The notes beneath the pieces were generated by a model, which was not told the DNA's origin, did not search any database, and saw nothing but the letters and a program-made list of their open reading frames with translations. A program made the position numbers and the translations under genes. A stretch of 64,000 nt of DNA, taken from positions 1 to 64,000 of the IMG/VR virus record IMGVR_UViG_3300010288_000001; one strand, given 5' to 3'. The stretch comes from a virus. Positions 1 to 9,055 of the stretch are shown here, one piece after another; position 1 is the first letter of the stretch, and each line of letters begins with the position of its first letter.

Positions 1-1
1 C

Positions 2-1354
2 CCATCAGGTGTTATGAGTGCGGAGGCTTTCATCCCTAACACCACAAATATTGATGTTCACAACTTCTATCAGTATAAGACATTGCAACAAGGCACATAC
101 ACTTCAAGCATCTTTGCTAAGAAGGGCACTCGTCGTTACTTCATGTTGAGAACCGGCATCAACAATACTGACACTCGTTCAGTGTATGATTTTGACACCG
201 ACACCTTTGTGACTGTTGGGTCAGGTCATACTGTGGGACGAGAAGTTTTGACCAACGGTTGGGTTCGCTTGTGGGTGACCGCAACAGAGAACTCCAACAA
301 CGTGTCAAGATATTTTGCTTGGGGTCCAACAGGTTCGACAAACCCAACAACAAGCTGGGCTGGTAACGGAACTGAAGAAGCATGCTACGTTTGGGGTGCT
401 ATGTTGAATTCAGGCACAACACCTGGCACATATACACCTTCCGGTTCCCTTGAGAACATGTGGTTACAGGATAGTGAGAACTTCGGTGGCAACTGGCGCG
501 GTTTCCGTGGCTATATGAGCAACCTAAGAATCACAAAAGGTATCGACCGTTACAACGGCAACATCAGTCCTTTACCCAATAAGCCATTCCAGAATAGTGG
601 TAACGACTATTCGGGTGCTCGTTTGAAGTTCCCGGGTAACTACTTGCAAGGCGGAATCGTCGCCAGGAAAGAATTGGTTGGTGATTGGGTTGTGGTATTC
701 CGCGACATTCCATCATGGTTTAGAATGAGAGACTATGGGCGCCCATCATTGGTATTCGGTATCACTAGCGCACCTGTCATCAACAACCTGACAGACATCG
801 GCTATAGATTCTTGGCTGGTGCAAATGACACTCTATTATTCCAGAGATGGATGGATGTTTGGTCGAACGGAAACCTAGGATCGAACATAAATGCTGTTCG
901 GTTCCGTAAGGTTGGAACTAATATTTTCATTGATACTAGTACGACTAACGGTATTTTTTGGTCTAATAATCAGTTTAGTTACACCGACCATGCAGGTATT
1001 CACTATATTGCAATGTGGCAAGAAAGACCTTCATCCGATAAAATCAATAGACCATTGATTTCACCTTCAGTTGAAATTGTCCAAAACGGATCTGATTATA
1101 TCTCCAGGGTAGGGTCAGTGGCTTTTGCAAATGGTTCATTCCATCCTAAGTTCTTGGCGGTGGATTCATATTGGGGATCAGACTTCAAGATTCAATTGAA
1201 CGGAGTCCCGACAACGAAGAACCGCTCTAACTATCAAGCGGAAGCATTGCCACTACAAGGTGAGGTTTATTTGCATCAGCACGGAACATTAAGATTCCAT
1301 CCAGCTGACGTAGGCAAGACAATCACCGGAACCGTAATAGCGTTGCATGATTAA
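2..1354 (+). CDS. Tail-fibre-like structural protein, 3' part
   Basis: The frame is open from base 2, so the N-terminus lies outside the window; the first ATG inside is at 14. About 450 residues are visible. They are rich in Gly, Asn, Ser, Thr and aromatics, as in beta-structured phage fibres. A stretch near residues 165-180 reading GYMSNLRITKG resembles the strand seen in LamG/concanavalin-like domains of phage adhesins. It ends just before a strong terminator and converges on the minus-strand replication block. A role in host binding is inferred from composition and this motif only; the exact fibre component is unknown. Confidence 0.6.
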   Translation, partial: PSGVMSAEAFIPNTTNIDVHNFYQYKTLQQGTYTSSIFAKKGTRRYFMLRTGINNTDTRSVYDFDTDTFVTVGSGHTVGREVLTNGWVRLWVTATENSNNVSRYFAWGPTGSTNPTTSWAGNGTEEACYVWGAMLNSGTTPGTYTPSGSLENMWLQDSENFGGNWRGFRGYMSNLRITKGIDRYNGNISPLPNKPFQNSGNDYSGARLKFPGNYLQGGIVARKELVGDWVVVFRDIPSWFRMRDYGRPSLVFGITSAPVINNLTDIGYRFLAGANDTLLFQRWMDVWSNGNLGSNINAVRFRKVGTNIFIDTSTTNGIFWSNNQFSYTDHAGIHYIAMWQERPSSDKINRPLISPSVEIVQNGSDYISRVGSVAFANGSFHPKFLAVDSYWGSDFKIQLNGVPTTKNRSNYQAEALPLQGEVYLHQHGTLRFHPADVGKTITGTVIALHD

Positions 1355-1367
1355 GAAAGGGACGTAG

Positions 1368-1391
1368 AAAAAGCCCCGAAAGGGGCTTTTT
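1368..1391. terminator. Bidirectional rho-independent terminator
   Basis: A perfect stem AAAAAGCCCC / GGGGCTTTTT closes a GAAA tetraloop. The A-run and T-run make it work on both strands. It sits between two convergent genes, ending at 1354 and 1396. Confidence 0.9.
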
Positions 1392-1395
1392 GTTC

Positions 1396-1884
1396 TTACT
1401 CGGAATCGACAACAAACGTCTGACTTAGTGGTTCTGTTTCCTCTGTCGTCCTGATAACTTCTTTCTTCTTCTTGGGAGGGTAGAGAAAGGCTTTGACAGA
1501 TGCAACATCATATGCACCGGTGATCAATTTCATTATAGCCTCTGCTTCTACAAAGGTGACGCTTTCCAAAAGGATCGAGAGCTTTCGCCACTTTGTTTGC
1601 TCATCGGCGTAATAAGGCGAATCCACAGTAAAATATTTCAACTGCTTCAATGCCCTTTCCATAGACTGATAAGGCACCTTGGTAGTGCTGTTTTTATAAC
1701 TACCTTCTGGCAGTTCAATGAACTTGTATGAAAGGACCTCCTTCATCAAGCCAATCAAATACTCTGGATTCTTGGCCGTCTCAAAAGCCTTTTTGACTTG
1801 TGTTTCGCCGTATGAACCTAGCAATGCCACTAGGTCCTGGGAAATTCCATTACTGGAAAAAACTGCCTTCTGCACAAACGGCAT
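1396..1884 (-). CDS. Conserved-looking hypothetical protein
   Basis: A 162-residue protein whose start lies 35 nt inside the end of the upstream RNase H gene, so the two are probably translationally coupled. It is predicted mostly helical, with a lysine-rich patch (PPKKKKEV) near residue 137 and an acidic C-terminus. I do not recognise a family. Position next to rnh suggests a role in DNA metabolism, but nothing in the sequence proves it. Confidence 0.65.
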   Translation of the reverse strand: MPFVQKAVFSSNGISQDLVALLGSYGETQVKKAFETAKNPEYLIGLMKEVLSYKFIELPEGSYKNSTTKVPYQSMERALKQLKYFTVDSPYYADEQTKWRKLSILLESVTFVEAEAIMKLITGAYDVASVKAFLYPPKKKKEVIRTTEETEPLSQTFVVDSE

Positions 1885-2731
1885 AGTCTGATTCCTTCAC
1901 CTTAAAGAGTTCGATGTCTGATAGCATACGAGGCATTTTGTGTGCCACGAAAAGCTGATATAGTTTATTTATAGAGCCGACTGGCTTCTTGTCAAACTCT
2001 GCAAGGATGGCTTGTTGGATGTGCTCAGGGATTTTGGTGAAATCAATCAACTTTTCATTCAGGTCATATCGTTCCTTGTGGTCACGATAAATGCGTGCCG
2101 GGTTTGCATGGAACTCATCCTTGAACTTCTGAGAGATCGGCTTTTGACGTTTGCCCTTAACAATCGAATCTGCGTCAGAACGAATGTTAGGGATGCCGTC
2201 GCCTGCGTCACCCGTCAGAATCAGTTCAACCAAATCCTTCTTAGGATCATCGGTCGTAATCCATTTCTTCATAATGGGCGAATATTGTGCTACGCCTTTC
2301 TTGTAGTGCAGTTGTTTGTAATCCTTGTCCGATGACACAATCAAGGTGGGCATGTCGCCATACTTCATTGCCAGAACTGCAATGATGTCGTCTGCCTCTG
2401 CTTTGTCCACATAGATCGTTTTCCAAGGAATACACTCACGAATCTCGGCTGTCACCGTGTTTGCAATGTCAAAGAATGCATCCCAATCAATGTCTGAGGC
2501 CTCTCGTGCCTTCTTACGATGGGCCTTGTAATGCTCGAAAATTTCTCGACGCCAATATCCAGTCTTGGAGTCAATCGCTAGAACAGGGGCACCATACTTC
2601 GAACCGAACTGTTTGCGATATGAGAGCAACGTCATAAAGATCATGGAACGTGCCAAGTCTTTGTTGACGCCATTCTTCTGGTTCTGAAAAATAACCGAGA
2701 AAAGGGTCTGAGATAGGTCAATTAAGATCAA
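1850..2731 (-). CDS. rnh: RNase H / 5'-3' exonuclease, T4 Rnh type
   Basis: Removes lagging-strand RNA primers and adjacent DNA in the T4 replisome. At 293 residues it is close to T4 Rnh (305). FEN-family acidic sites are visible: the N-terminal MILIDLSQ, AIDSKTGYWR near residue 53, DKAEADDI near 108, SSDKDYKQL near 133 and the helix-hairpin metal site LTGDAGDGIPN near 175. It has its own early-type promoter at 2760-2788, between it and a broken homing endonuclease, so it need not depend on transcription from gp32. Confidence 0.93.
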   Translation of the reverse strand: MILIDLSQTLFSVIFQNQKNGVNKDLARSMIFMTLLSYRKQFGSKYGAPVLAIDSKTGYWRREIFEHYKAHRKKAREASDIDWDAFFDIANTVTAEIRECIPWKTIYVDKAEADDIIAVLAMKYGDMPTLIVSSDKDYKQLHYKKGVAQYSPIMKKWITTDDPKKDLVELILTGDAGDGIPNIRSDADSIVKGKRQKPISQKFKDEFHANPARIYRDHKERYDLNEKLIDFTKIPEHIQQAILAEFDKKPVGSINKLYQLFVAHKMPRMLSDIELFKVKESDYAVCAEGSFFQ

Positions 2732-2759
2732 GAGTCTACCCTCCGAAGTAATAGCCTAC

Positions 2760-2788
2760 ATTATAAAGCAAAAAGGGCTAGTTGCCTA
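2760..2788 (-). promoter_or_regulatory. Early-type promoter for rnh
   Basis: Read on the minus strand: -35 TAGGCA, 17-nt spacer, -10 TATAAT. It matches the TAGACA-N16/18-TATAAT pattern found at about ten other places in the window. Confidence 0.65.
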
Positions 2789-4215
2789 GCTTTCTCGCTT
2801 AGAGGAAAATTTCAGATTACCGCAATCAAAAACCTTAAACCACCCGAGTCTCCTGGCAGCGGCCTCCTGGGTTTCACCTTCATTTCTTACGATCTGATTG
2901 ATCAGTGTTAGTCGATTCCTGGTTTCTAGTTTACTATTTGCCCAAAAGAATCCAGGTGATGTTACGCCTTCAAATTTCATACCAAACACATCTCGGTAAA
3001 TGCTTCCTGTAGAGTACCTCAAATCCGCATAGGTCATTATATCAGACTCAAGAACAGATGTACAATGTTTCCACAATTTACTGGCCCGCCTCGAATTGTG
3101 GTGTTCATTTTTGAACAAAACCTAATCAATTCTAGCCCAGAACTCTTCGAAAATCTCGGCTTTGAAAAGGTCATGGTTGAAAGAATCTCGCCATCTTTGT
3201 TCTTTAAAAGAAACGCCCTTGAATAATGATGATAGCCCTTTAGATGGTTTTCGTCTAGGAATGTTCTAATGGTTTCTCTGTCGGCTTTGGTTGACTCCAC
3301 AACAATGCAGTCTCTGGCACTCAATTTTATTTCTGACCTACCAACAGCATTCCTAATCATAGAAAAGACCAATTTTTCCTTTTCTATGATTTCATGCTCC
3401 CAAAATTGAATCAATCTGACACCGTTGTTAAGACATGTCTTGGCTTTATCATGATAATATGTTTTGGGTCTTTTATGTTCGCTATGCCAATAGAGGCCGT
3501 TTATCTCTATTCCTAGTTTAGATTCGGGAATCCAGATGTCGATCTCTTTACCTTGTAGAAAATCGGGTTTGTAATTCCTCTTGAACTGCACGTCAAGGCC
3601 TTCTAGAAAGTCGCAAATTCTAGTCTCAAGAGAAGAACCACCCCAGTACATTTGTTCTATTGAGAACATCTTCAATCTATTCCAGATCGCCCTTTCGGTA
3701 ACACCCAGTTCGTTTGCAATCTCAACCAAATTTAGCTTCTTCTCATGATGCATTTCCCTCAGAACGGATTCGCTCAGCAATGAAGAAACATCCGCATTCT
3801 TGGAGACAGACGGAGAAACTAGACCCTTAGCTTTTCGGTCATTGTTAATCGTAGTAAAAGTACACTCGACGCCGTATCTTTTAAGATTGGTTTCTTTTCT
3901 TTTTTCTTTAGCCTGCTCGGCTGATCTCTTATTTGATTCTGAAATCTTTTTCTTTATCGAAGCATCATTCTTGTAAAAAGCAATGCTGCATTTCCTAGAG
4001 CAGAAACGATTGTATTTACCTAGCTGGAAATTTACCTCGGATCCACAAACCTCACATTTTGGCCTAGCTTTAAGTGAATTCTTCAAACAGTAATGTCGCT
4101 CTGATAGCGAAGAACCTTCTGGTAGGTAATCTGTAAAAAAGGCCAGAGCCTTTTGAGCATCTGGCCTTTTTGCAATTGAAGGCACACTTAAGTTAACAAG
4201 GGTATCTTTATCCAT
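2786..4215 (-). pseudogene. Homing endonuclease, frameshifted
   Basis: Residues 1-392 are encoded by 3037-4215 and the natural C-terminus continues in another frame in 2786-3118. One missing base in the GGCGGGCC run near 3085-3092 explains the break: restoring one G joins ...TTIRGG to ASKLWKHC.... The N-terminus has a zinc-ribbon (CxxC ... CxxxC, about residues 55-77) and a helix-turn-helix-like segment (~165-190). Then comes a Vsr/EDxHD-like nuclease core with IDIWIPESK and GIEINGLYWHSE (~225-245). It is a free-standing mobile gene between gp32 and rnh. Whether the frameshift is real or a sequence error cannot be told here. Confidence 0.8.
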
Positions 4216-4226
4216 ATGGCAGCTAA

Positions 4227-5174
4227 TTATTCGTCTTCAGCGAGCGACTTGAAGAATGCCAAATCATCGTCATCTTCAACAGCTGCCTTTGGCTTGGAGT
4301 CAACCTTAGCCTTAGGCTTTTCTTCATCATCCCACGGAGGAGTCTCGTCCTTATGTCTTGCAGCAGCGCCGTATTCACGACCTGTGCTACGAGGAGCGTC
4401 GTCTTCATCGTTGTCCTGTTTTGCAGGAGCATCTTCACCTAACACTTGTGAAAAACGAGTCTTCAACTGCTCATAGGACTTGAACTTCTTAGGATCGGTG
4501 AATTCACTGAGGTCATACATCTTCTCTAGGACTTCCATCAGCTTTTCTTCGTCACCGTCATACAAGTCTGATGCGGGTTCAACTGTAGTGTCATCATAAT
4601 TACGATAGCCGTCCTTGTTCTTGATTTTCAGCTTGACCACACAGCCATCGAAAAAGCCGAATGGGTCACGAGGATCCTCGCCGTATTCTTCTGGGGGATT
4701 CATGGCGGTCACTAGCTTGTCATAGATCTTCTGACCATAACCGAACAGGAAGATCTTGCCCTCGTTTTCAGGATTTTTGGGATCCTTGATAACCATGATA
4801 TTGCTCACGAAACGTAGGCGACGCTTGCGCTCACGAACCGTTTTCTTGTCGTTCTCATAACCGCTGTTCCAGAGTTCAGAGTTTGCATCACAAACGGGGC
4901 ACTTCTCGCCGATTGTAGTAGGGCATTCTTCAATGAACCACTTAGAGCCGACCTTGAAGCCATGGCTATAAGTCTTGACAAATGGAAGAGTGTCTTCTGT
5001 CTTTGATGGAAGGAAACGAATCACGGCGAAACCATTGCCGTTGCTATCAACAGTGGGTTGCCAAAAGCGGTCGTCTGAACCTTGAGATTCGCCTTTCTTA
5101 ACTGATGCTTCTTGAATTTTCTTTAGAAGGGTTTGAGCGGTACTGCGGCGAAGAGCTGAGCGATTGATTGTCAT
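4227..5174 (-). CDS. 32: Single-stranded DNA-binding protein gp32
   Basis: Coats ssDNA and organises the replication and recombination machinery. Zinc ligands H71, C84, C92 and C95 keep nearly the spacing of T4 gp32 (H64, C77, C87, C90). The N-terminal cooperativity region is basic (RSALRRSTAQTLLKKI). The C-terminus is acidic and ends DDLAFFKSLAEDE, the partner-binding tail of the family. Length 315 versus 301 in T4. Its partner gp59 lies upstream in the same orientation. Confidence 0.97.
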   Translation of the reverse strand: MTINRSALRRSTAQTLLKKIQEASVKKGESQGSDDRFWQPTVDSNGNGFAVIRFLPSKTEDTLPFVKTYSHGFKVGSKWFIEECPTTIGEKCPVCDANSELWNSGYENDKKTVRERKRRLRFVSNIMVIKDPKNPENEGKIFLFGYGQKIYDKLVTAMNPPEEYGEDPRDPFGFFDGCVVKLKIKNKDGYRNYDDTTVEPASDLYDGDEEKLMEVLEKMYDLSEFTDPKKFKSYEQLKTRFSQVLGEDAPAKQDNDEDDAPRSTGREYGAAARHKDETPPWDDEEKPKAKVDSKPKAAVEDDDDLAFFKSLAEDE

Positions 5175-5237
5175 AAATGTTTACTCCTTAAAAATTGAAT
5201 GATCCACGAAATGCATGATGTAAGCAACTGAATGTTT

Positions 5238-5266
5238 AGTGTAACATATTTTATCCACGTTTGCAA
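5238..5266 (-). promoter_or_regulatory. Promoter for gp32
   Basis: Minus-strand TTGCAA, 17-nt spacer, TACACT, ending about 64 nt before the gp32 start. This leaves an AT-rich leader where gp32 autoregulation could act. Confidence 0.5.
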
Positions 5267-5282
5267 TGATGTACCTAGATAT

Positions 5283-5852
5283 CTATGCGAAGAAAGGCTT
5301 GGCAATTTTCGCTATCTTGGCCTTATCTGGTGTGAAGAAAGCCTTGTATTTTTCAATCCTAAGTTTCTCTGCCTTCCAGACAAGATCGTTGATGTGTCTT
5401 GAAAAGTCCAACAGATAATCAAGTGCACAGTATGTCTCGATATTGATTTCCTTGTTCAGTAGCATCCTCCCAATAGGTGGAACCTCGAAGGCGTTGTTCA
5501 CTCGAACAACACTAATCATATCAGGATATTGCTCTTTAATCAAGGACAAGTGGTTCTCAAAATTGTACGAAAAACAGTTAAGGTCCGAGCGATGCTTGGC
5601 TTCAGCTTTTTCAGCTTCTGGCGTCGAGATTTCGTTCAGCCAGCAAACCTTGTTCTTGAACAATGCAATCAGACGAGTCTCTAGAGCTTCTCTCGTAGCA
5701 AACTTTCGTCCTAAGGCACTAGACAAGACATAATATTTGCCCATTGAAGCCGCATCAACCCGCTTAGGCCCATATGTCAAATAGTCATAGGACTTCTGGG
5801 TGAAATGGAGCTTCATTCCCAAAAAGATTTGATAAAGCTCTTGTCCCGTCAT
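5283..5852 (-). CDS. 59: Replicative helicase loader, gp59-like
   Basis: Loads the gp41 helicase onto gp32-covered forks in T4. The N-terminus (TGQELYQIFLGMKLHF, then KSYDYLTYGPKRV) has the typical gp59 opening, and the protein is basic and all-helical at 189 residues (T4: 217). Order 33-59-32 is the T4 order. The start overlaps the stop of gp33 (ATGA). Confidence 0.88.
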   Translation of the reverse strand: MTGQELYQIFLGMKLHFTQKSYDYLTYGPKRVDAASMGKYYVLSSALGRKFATREALETRLIALFKNKVCWLNEISTPEAEKAEAKHRSDLNCFSYNFENHLSLIKEQYPDMISVVRVNNAFEVPPIGRMLLNKEINIETYCALDYLLDFSRHINDLVWKAEKLRIEKYKAFFTPDKAKIAKIAKPFFA

Positions 5853-6115
5853 TCAAACAACACCTGGGGTCTACTGGTCCTTTTCAACAGCCCCTGTGCT
5901 TCACCTTCTACACGGATTTTCTCTTTGAGAGATCCGGTGATATAAGGAGCAATCCAAGCAGGGTCCCAATCCAATTTTCGAGCGAGTTCTAAGGCTGCGG
6001 AAATGTAGTCAATTTTCTTCTCAAGAGCCATCTTCTCAATCTCCTCGACTACTTGGATTTTGTCGATAGCCTGGTTTATAGAAAGTGTGTTTTCCAATTC
6101 TTGCTGTTCTGACAT
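5849..6115 (-). CDS. 33: Late-transcription coactivator gp33-like
   Basis: In T4, gp33 bridges RNA polymerase and the gp45 clamp so that gp55-directed late transcription is activated. The start at 6115 is chosen over the upstream ATG at 6148 because GGAG lies 8 nt before it. The 88-residue product has the gp33-like block ISAALELARKLDWDPAWIAP followed by a SLKEKIRVEGEAQGLL segment matching the T4 C-terminal half. The C-terminus ends in a hydrophobic clamp-binding-like tail (RPQVLFE). Synteny with gp59 and gp32 supports the call. Confidence 0.85.
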   Translation of the reverse strand: MSEQQELENTLSINQAIDKIQVVEEIEKMALEKKIDYISAALELARKLDWDPAWIAPYITGSLKEKIRVEGEAQGLLKRTSRPQVLFE

Positions 6116-6605
6116 ATGTTTTGCTCCATGGCGGTGATGTGGTATCATTGTGAAAGTGTGTTGCGCCTCGGGTTGGGTCTTTTACGTCCTTCAAAACCAA
6201 AACTCTATATGCTACATTCAAAGACTCGGCATCAAACTGCTTAGTCTTCTTTTTGCACATTCCGCTGAATTGACAAACGCCACGATGCTTTTGATATGCA
6301 ACGCCGCAGATTGTACCAGGGTAGTCTTGATGTTTTGCTCGATTCAAAACAACGTGGGCAACGGCTTGCATGCCACGAGGCGTTTCACCTCGTGCTTCAT
6401 CATAAATGACCTTAGCCAGACAAACCATTTCTTTGTTTGCATTTGACAGGGCTTCAATGGCGTCAATCGCTTTGTAGTTTGAAGCATGTGAAGGAATTAG
6501 AGAGCCCAATAGAAGAATCATAATGAGAAACAGTTTAGTAACCGTACTTTTCCCAAAAGTTTTTCCTGATAGCAACAAGCTCTGATCTAGGTGTTTCGTG
6601 TTCAT
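6036..6605 (-). CDS. SleB-like cell-wall hydrolase with signal peptide
   Basis: Resembles the SleB/CwlJ (Hydrolase_2) family that cuts peptidoglycan. The core LAKVIYDEARGE, AVAHVVLNRAK, YPGTICGVAYQK, VCQFSG is plain, and the domain ends near GKHTFYKPG. A hydrophobic segment (LFLIMILLLGSLIPSHA) looks like a signal peptide or anchor, so it is probably exported and could be the endolysin. The start is uncertain: ATGs lie at 6605 and 6635, inside the upstream gene, and an internal ATG occurs in the hydrophobic segment. The 3' end overlaps gp33 by 80 nt in another frame. Confidence 0.8.
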   Translation of the reverse strand: MNTKHLDQSLLLSGKTFGKSTVTKLFLIMILLLGSLIPSHASNYKAIDAIEALSNANKEMVCLAKVIYDEARGETPRGMQAVAHVVLNRAKHQDYPGTICGVAYQKHRGVCQFSGMCKKKTKQFDAESLNVAYRVLVLKDVKDPTRGATHFHNDTTSPPWSKTYVRTARIGKHTFYKPGYRQNPSSRGD

Positions 6606-7179
6606 AGAAGTTAAATACCTGTACGAAGCCTTCACGATTTACCATAAAGATCTTCTGTTCTTCAACGTCTATCCCCAACGTTTCCTTAATCATTCTAACA
6701 TAGAAGGCAAGTTGTAGTCTATAGGAGGAAATTTCTTCCTTAGACTTGCTACGCCTTGTATTCTTGTAATCTACCAGCGCAATCTTGCCTTCTTTCGTTC
6801 TGCATAGCATGTCAAACCTGCCAGCGATTCTGAACGTATCAGACCATACAGGTTCTTCCATGTAAAGAACTTGGTCAACAATTTTTAGCAGCTTGGGTTT
6901 GGCTACCTTGAACATTTGTTCTGCTTTCTTCTCTTCGGGCGTTTCCGACTTTTTGGCGTCAACTTTTCGCAGTAGACATTCAAAAAGATAGTGAAGATGA
7001 GAACCAATGTCCGTTGACTCTTTCACGATTCGATCTGCATTTTCAGCACCAATCTTATCGCGCCATTCTTGGAGCCCGGTGTCGTCACCATAAGCTCCAA
7101 GAACAGTAGTAACCGAGGGATAGTCTCCTTTAGGAGTAGAATAGAAACGGCCTATTCCATCCTTGTTATATGTATGCAT
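6535..7179 (-). CDS. PD-(D/E)XK nuclease (RecB/Cas4-like)
   Basis: A 214-residue exonuclease-like protein. The core is visible: a His in GSHLH (61), Asp123 in AGRFDML, Asp137-x-Lys139 in ALVDYKNTRR, and the QLAFY motif at 156-160. Proteins of this kind trim DNA ends in phage recombination and repair, which fits its position among replication genes. Substrate and polarity cannot be read from sequence. Confidence 0.85.
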   Translation of the reverse strand: MHTYNKDGIGRFYSTPKGDYPSVTTVLGAYGDDTGLQEWRDKIGAENADRIVKESTDIGSHLHYLFECLLRKVDAKKSETPEEKKAEQMFKVAKPKLLKIVDQVLYMEEPVWSDTFRIAGRFDMLCRTKEGKIALVDYKNTRRSKSKEEISSYRLQLAFYVRMIKETLGIDVEEQKIFMVNREGFVQVFNFYEHETPRSELVAIRKNFWEKYGY

Positions 7180-7183
7180 TAAA

Positions 7184-7660
7184 TCAGTAAATCAGGTAGT
7201 TTGTTTTGATGTTTTTGATGATGCGCCGGTTGTCCTTAGACATACTAGCAGAATCAAGAGTCACAGCGTCCCAAAAGGCATCCACAAGACCAACATAGCT
7301 AGGCGCGCTGTACCCAAAAACGATAGGATCGGTCTTCAGACGATCCTCAGCAAGTTTGCGACCCGTGGCCTTGTTGAAATTTTCCTTCAGAGAACACACC
7401 GCAATACCCACCTTGGCGGTTCGGTTCTTGTAGTTTAGTTCAAAGACGTATGTCACGCCGCCCCTGGCTTCCACCCCACCGAACCCATCAAAGTAACGTG
7501 AATGCCGAACAATCAGAGGACTCTTTTCGTCATTACGAACTTTAGCTACTGGCTTGGCCACACGATCCTCAAGGGCATTCATGCGAGCATCAAGATATTT
7601 GACCATACTAGCCAGCGATTCTAGGCTTTGGTTGATTGCTTGAAGGGCTTCGTTTTTCAT
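7184..7660 (-). CDS. Hypothetical protein with N-terminal coiled coil
   Basis: 158 residues. Residues 5-45 form a heptad-like helix (LQAINQSLESLASMVKYLDA). The rest looks like a small alpha/beta domain with GGVEARGGVTYVFELNYKNR. A TATAAT lies about 35 nt upstream (minus strand), so it probably begins its own transcript, together with the nuclease gene 4 nt downstream. No family recognised. Confidence 0.7.
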   Translation of the reverse strand: MKNEALQAINQSLESLASMVKYLDARMNALEDRVAKPVAKVRNDEKSPLIVRHSRYFDGFGGVEARGGVTYVFELNYKNRTAKVGIAVCSLKENFNKATGRKLAEDRLKTDPIVFGYSAPSYVGLVDAFWDAVTLDSASMSKDNRRIIKNIKTNYLIY

Positions 7661-7707
7661 ATAGGTGTTCCTTTTTGTCTACGTTGAAAATCCAATTATA
7701 AAACAAC

Positions 7708-8610
7708 TCAAAATTCAATGTAAGGGTTACCCACCTGAAGCACTTTCAGACCAATGCTGCGCCACATACGGGTGACCTGAGGACGGCCATCAATGACCAT
7801 TTTAACGTCATATTTCGGAGCAACATCACACCAGAAGATTTCTGATTTGATGACCGAATCCTTACGCATATCGCCTTCAGCACGCATGAAGAAGTCGCTG
7901 TACCGAATTTCGTGCCGTGCCAGCCACCGTTCGATTTGAGGACGGCAGACGCCATCGCGACCCGACAGAACAACAATCTTCCATTCTCCAGAGCTTTCCA
8001 GAGCTTTGACGATTGCTGCCACTTCTTCATCCAGCTTGTCTTGTTCAACCTTGTCCCATTCAAACGGGCCACGGTCACGATTCATTTGTGCCAACGTGCC
8101 GTCAATATCAACGATGATGGCCTTGGGAGCACCCTTAGTGCCTTCATACTGAGTGACGAATTGCTTGTTCCATTGCTCAAACTGAGATGCCAGAACAGAA
8201 ACGCCCACACCGTTCTTGCGCTTGGCGTCACGTTTAACAGCTTCCTCAAACGAGATAGGAAAGGGTCGAACGTCTACGGTGTAGCCAAATTCCTTGAGCT
8301 TCTGAATCAGACTCTTCCGTCGTTCTTTGTTCAGGTTGGTGTCAGAGATAATAACGTTGGCGCGTGATTGAGCAGCGGCTTCCAGTATTTTGTCTGCGCG
8401 CTCACTCACTTCCTTTTCCCATTTCCAATTCCATTTGTCCCATTCCAGTTCCGCAGCGATACCCTTTTCAATCAAGATACCCCTGCGGATACAATCTCGT
8501 TCAATGCGCTGCCAAATAACGCCCTTGGAGGCCTCAGCTTTGATAAAGTCCGACGCCCAAGTCGACTTACCCGAGGCCGAAACCCCCACGGTCACAATTG
8601 CTCGCATCAT
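7708..8610 (-). CDS. pseT: Polynucleotide 5'-kinase / 3'-phosphatase
   Basis: Repairs cleaved tRNA or nicked ends by adding 5' phosphate and removing 3' phosphate. The kinase P-loop GVSASGKST is at residues 8-16 and the HAD phosphatase nucleophile motif VDIDGTLAQ near 168, followed by SGRDG. The two-domain order and 300-residue length match T4 PseT (301). The RNA ligase partner is not in the window, although a ligase-like protein is encoded at 54216-55106. Confidence 0.95.
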   Translation of the reverse strand: MMRAIVTVGVSASGKSTWASDFIKAEASKGVIWQRIERDCIRRGILIEKGIAAELEWDKWNWKWEKEVSERADKILEAAAQSRANVIISDTNLNKERRKSLIQKLKEFGYTVDVRPFPISFEEAVKRDAKRKNGVGVSVLASQFEQWNKQFVTQYEGTKGAPKAIIVDIDGTLAQMNRDRGPFEWDKVEQDKLDEEVAAIVKALESSGEWKIVVLSGRDGVCRPQIERWLARHEIRYSDFFMRAEGDMRKDSVIKSEIFWCDVAPKYDVKMVIDGRPQVTRMWRSIGLKVLQVGNPYIEF

Positions 8611-8616
8611 GTTTCC

Positions 8617-8787
8617 TTACTTGAAAGCGTTCTGATATTCTACGCCCACACAACATTCAACCAGCTCGTCCAGAGTCAAACCTTCAGGTGCATTGTAGGC
8701 TTGGCGAACAAGCTCCGTGCCCTCGGCTTCGATATACTGACGAACTTCTTGTTCCAGTTCCATGGCAAAATTCTTAACGTTGTTCAC
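8617..8787 (-). CDS. Small acidic hypothetical protein
   Basis: A 56-residue product beginning with GTG and preceded at 6 nt by AAGGGG. It reads MNNVKNFAMELEQEVRQYIE and ends in ...YQNAFK. It lies 6 nt upstream of pseT and downstream of an early promoter at 8827-8856, so the two genes are probably co-transcribed. Function unknown. Confidence 0.65.
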   Translation of the reverse strand: MNNVKNFAMELEQEVRQYIEAEGTELVRQAYNAPEGLTLDELVECCVGVEYQNAFK

Positions 8788-8826
8788 TTCAAACCCCTTT
8801 TGATGTTTCGTTCACTGTATGCCTTC

Positions 8827-8856
8827 ATTATATGCATCAGCCAAAGAACACGTCTA
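8827..8856 (-). promoter_or_regulatory. Early-type promoter
   Basis: Minus strand TAGACG, 18-nt spacer, TATAAT, about 40 nt upstream of the small gene starting at 8787. Confidence 0.65.
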
Positions 8857-8872
8857 GAGAAATCAGCAAAGA

Positions 8873-8977
8873 TCAGTAAATATTCTTCAAGGATTGTTCC
8901 ACCCGCAGCTTGGTCTCACGGCGACCAGCGTCGAATCCTTGGTCATACGCTGTTTGGATTATCTTGTTCATGTTCAT
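8873..8977 (-). CDS. Very small hypothetical protein
   Basis: 34 codons (MNMNKIIQTAYDQGFDAG..., ending ...EQSLKNIY). The composition is protein-like and the frame has no better competitor, but the ribosome site is weak. The frame stays open another 20 codons upstream without a start, so this may be a remnant of a longer gene. Confidence 0.4.
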   Translation of the reverse strand: MNMNKIIQTAYDQGFDAGRRETKLRVEQSLKNIY

Positions 8978-9055
8978 ACAGTCTTTGCCAGTCTTGAACG
9001 ATTCATATAACCACGGTTCGCCCAGTAGCCAGACTCAGGCTACCCATGTTGTTCC

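Noticed and set aside
8368-8997. Plus-strand ORF of 209 codons opposite pseT
   Set aside because: Antisense to a clear PseT gene, with shadow-like composition and no ribosome site.
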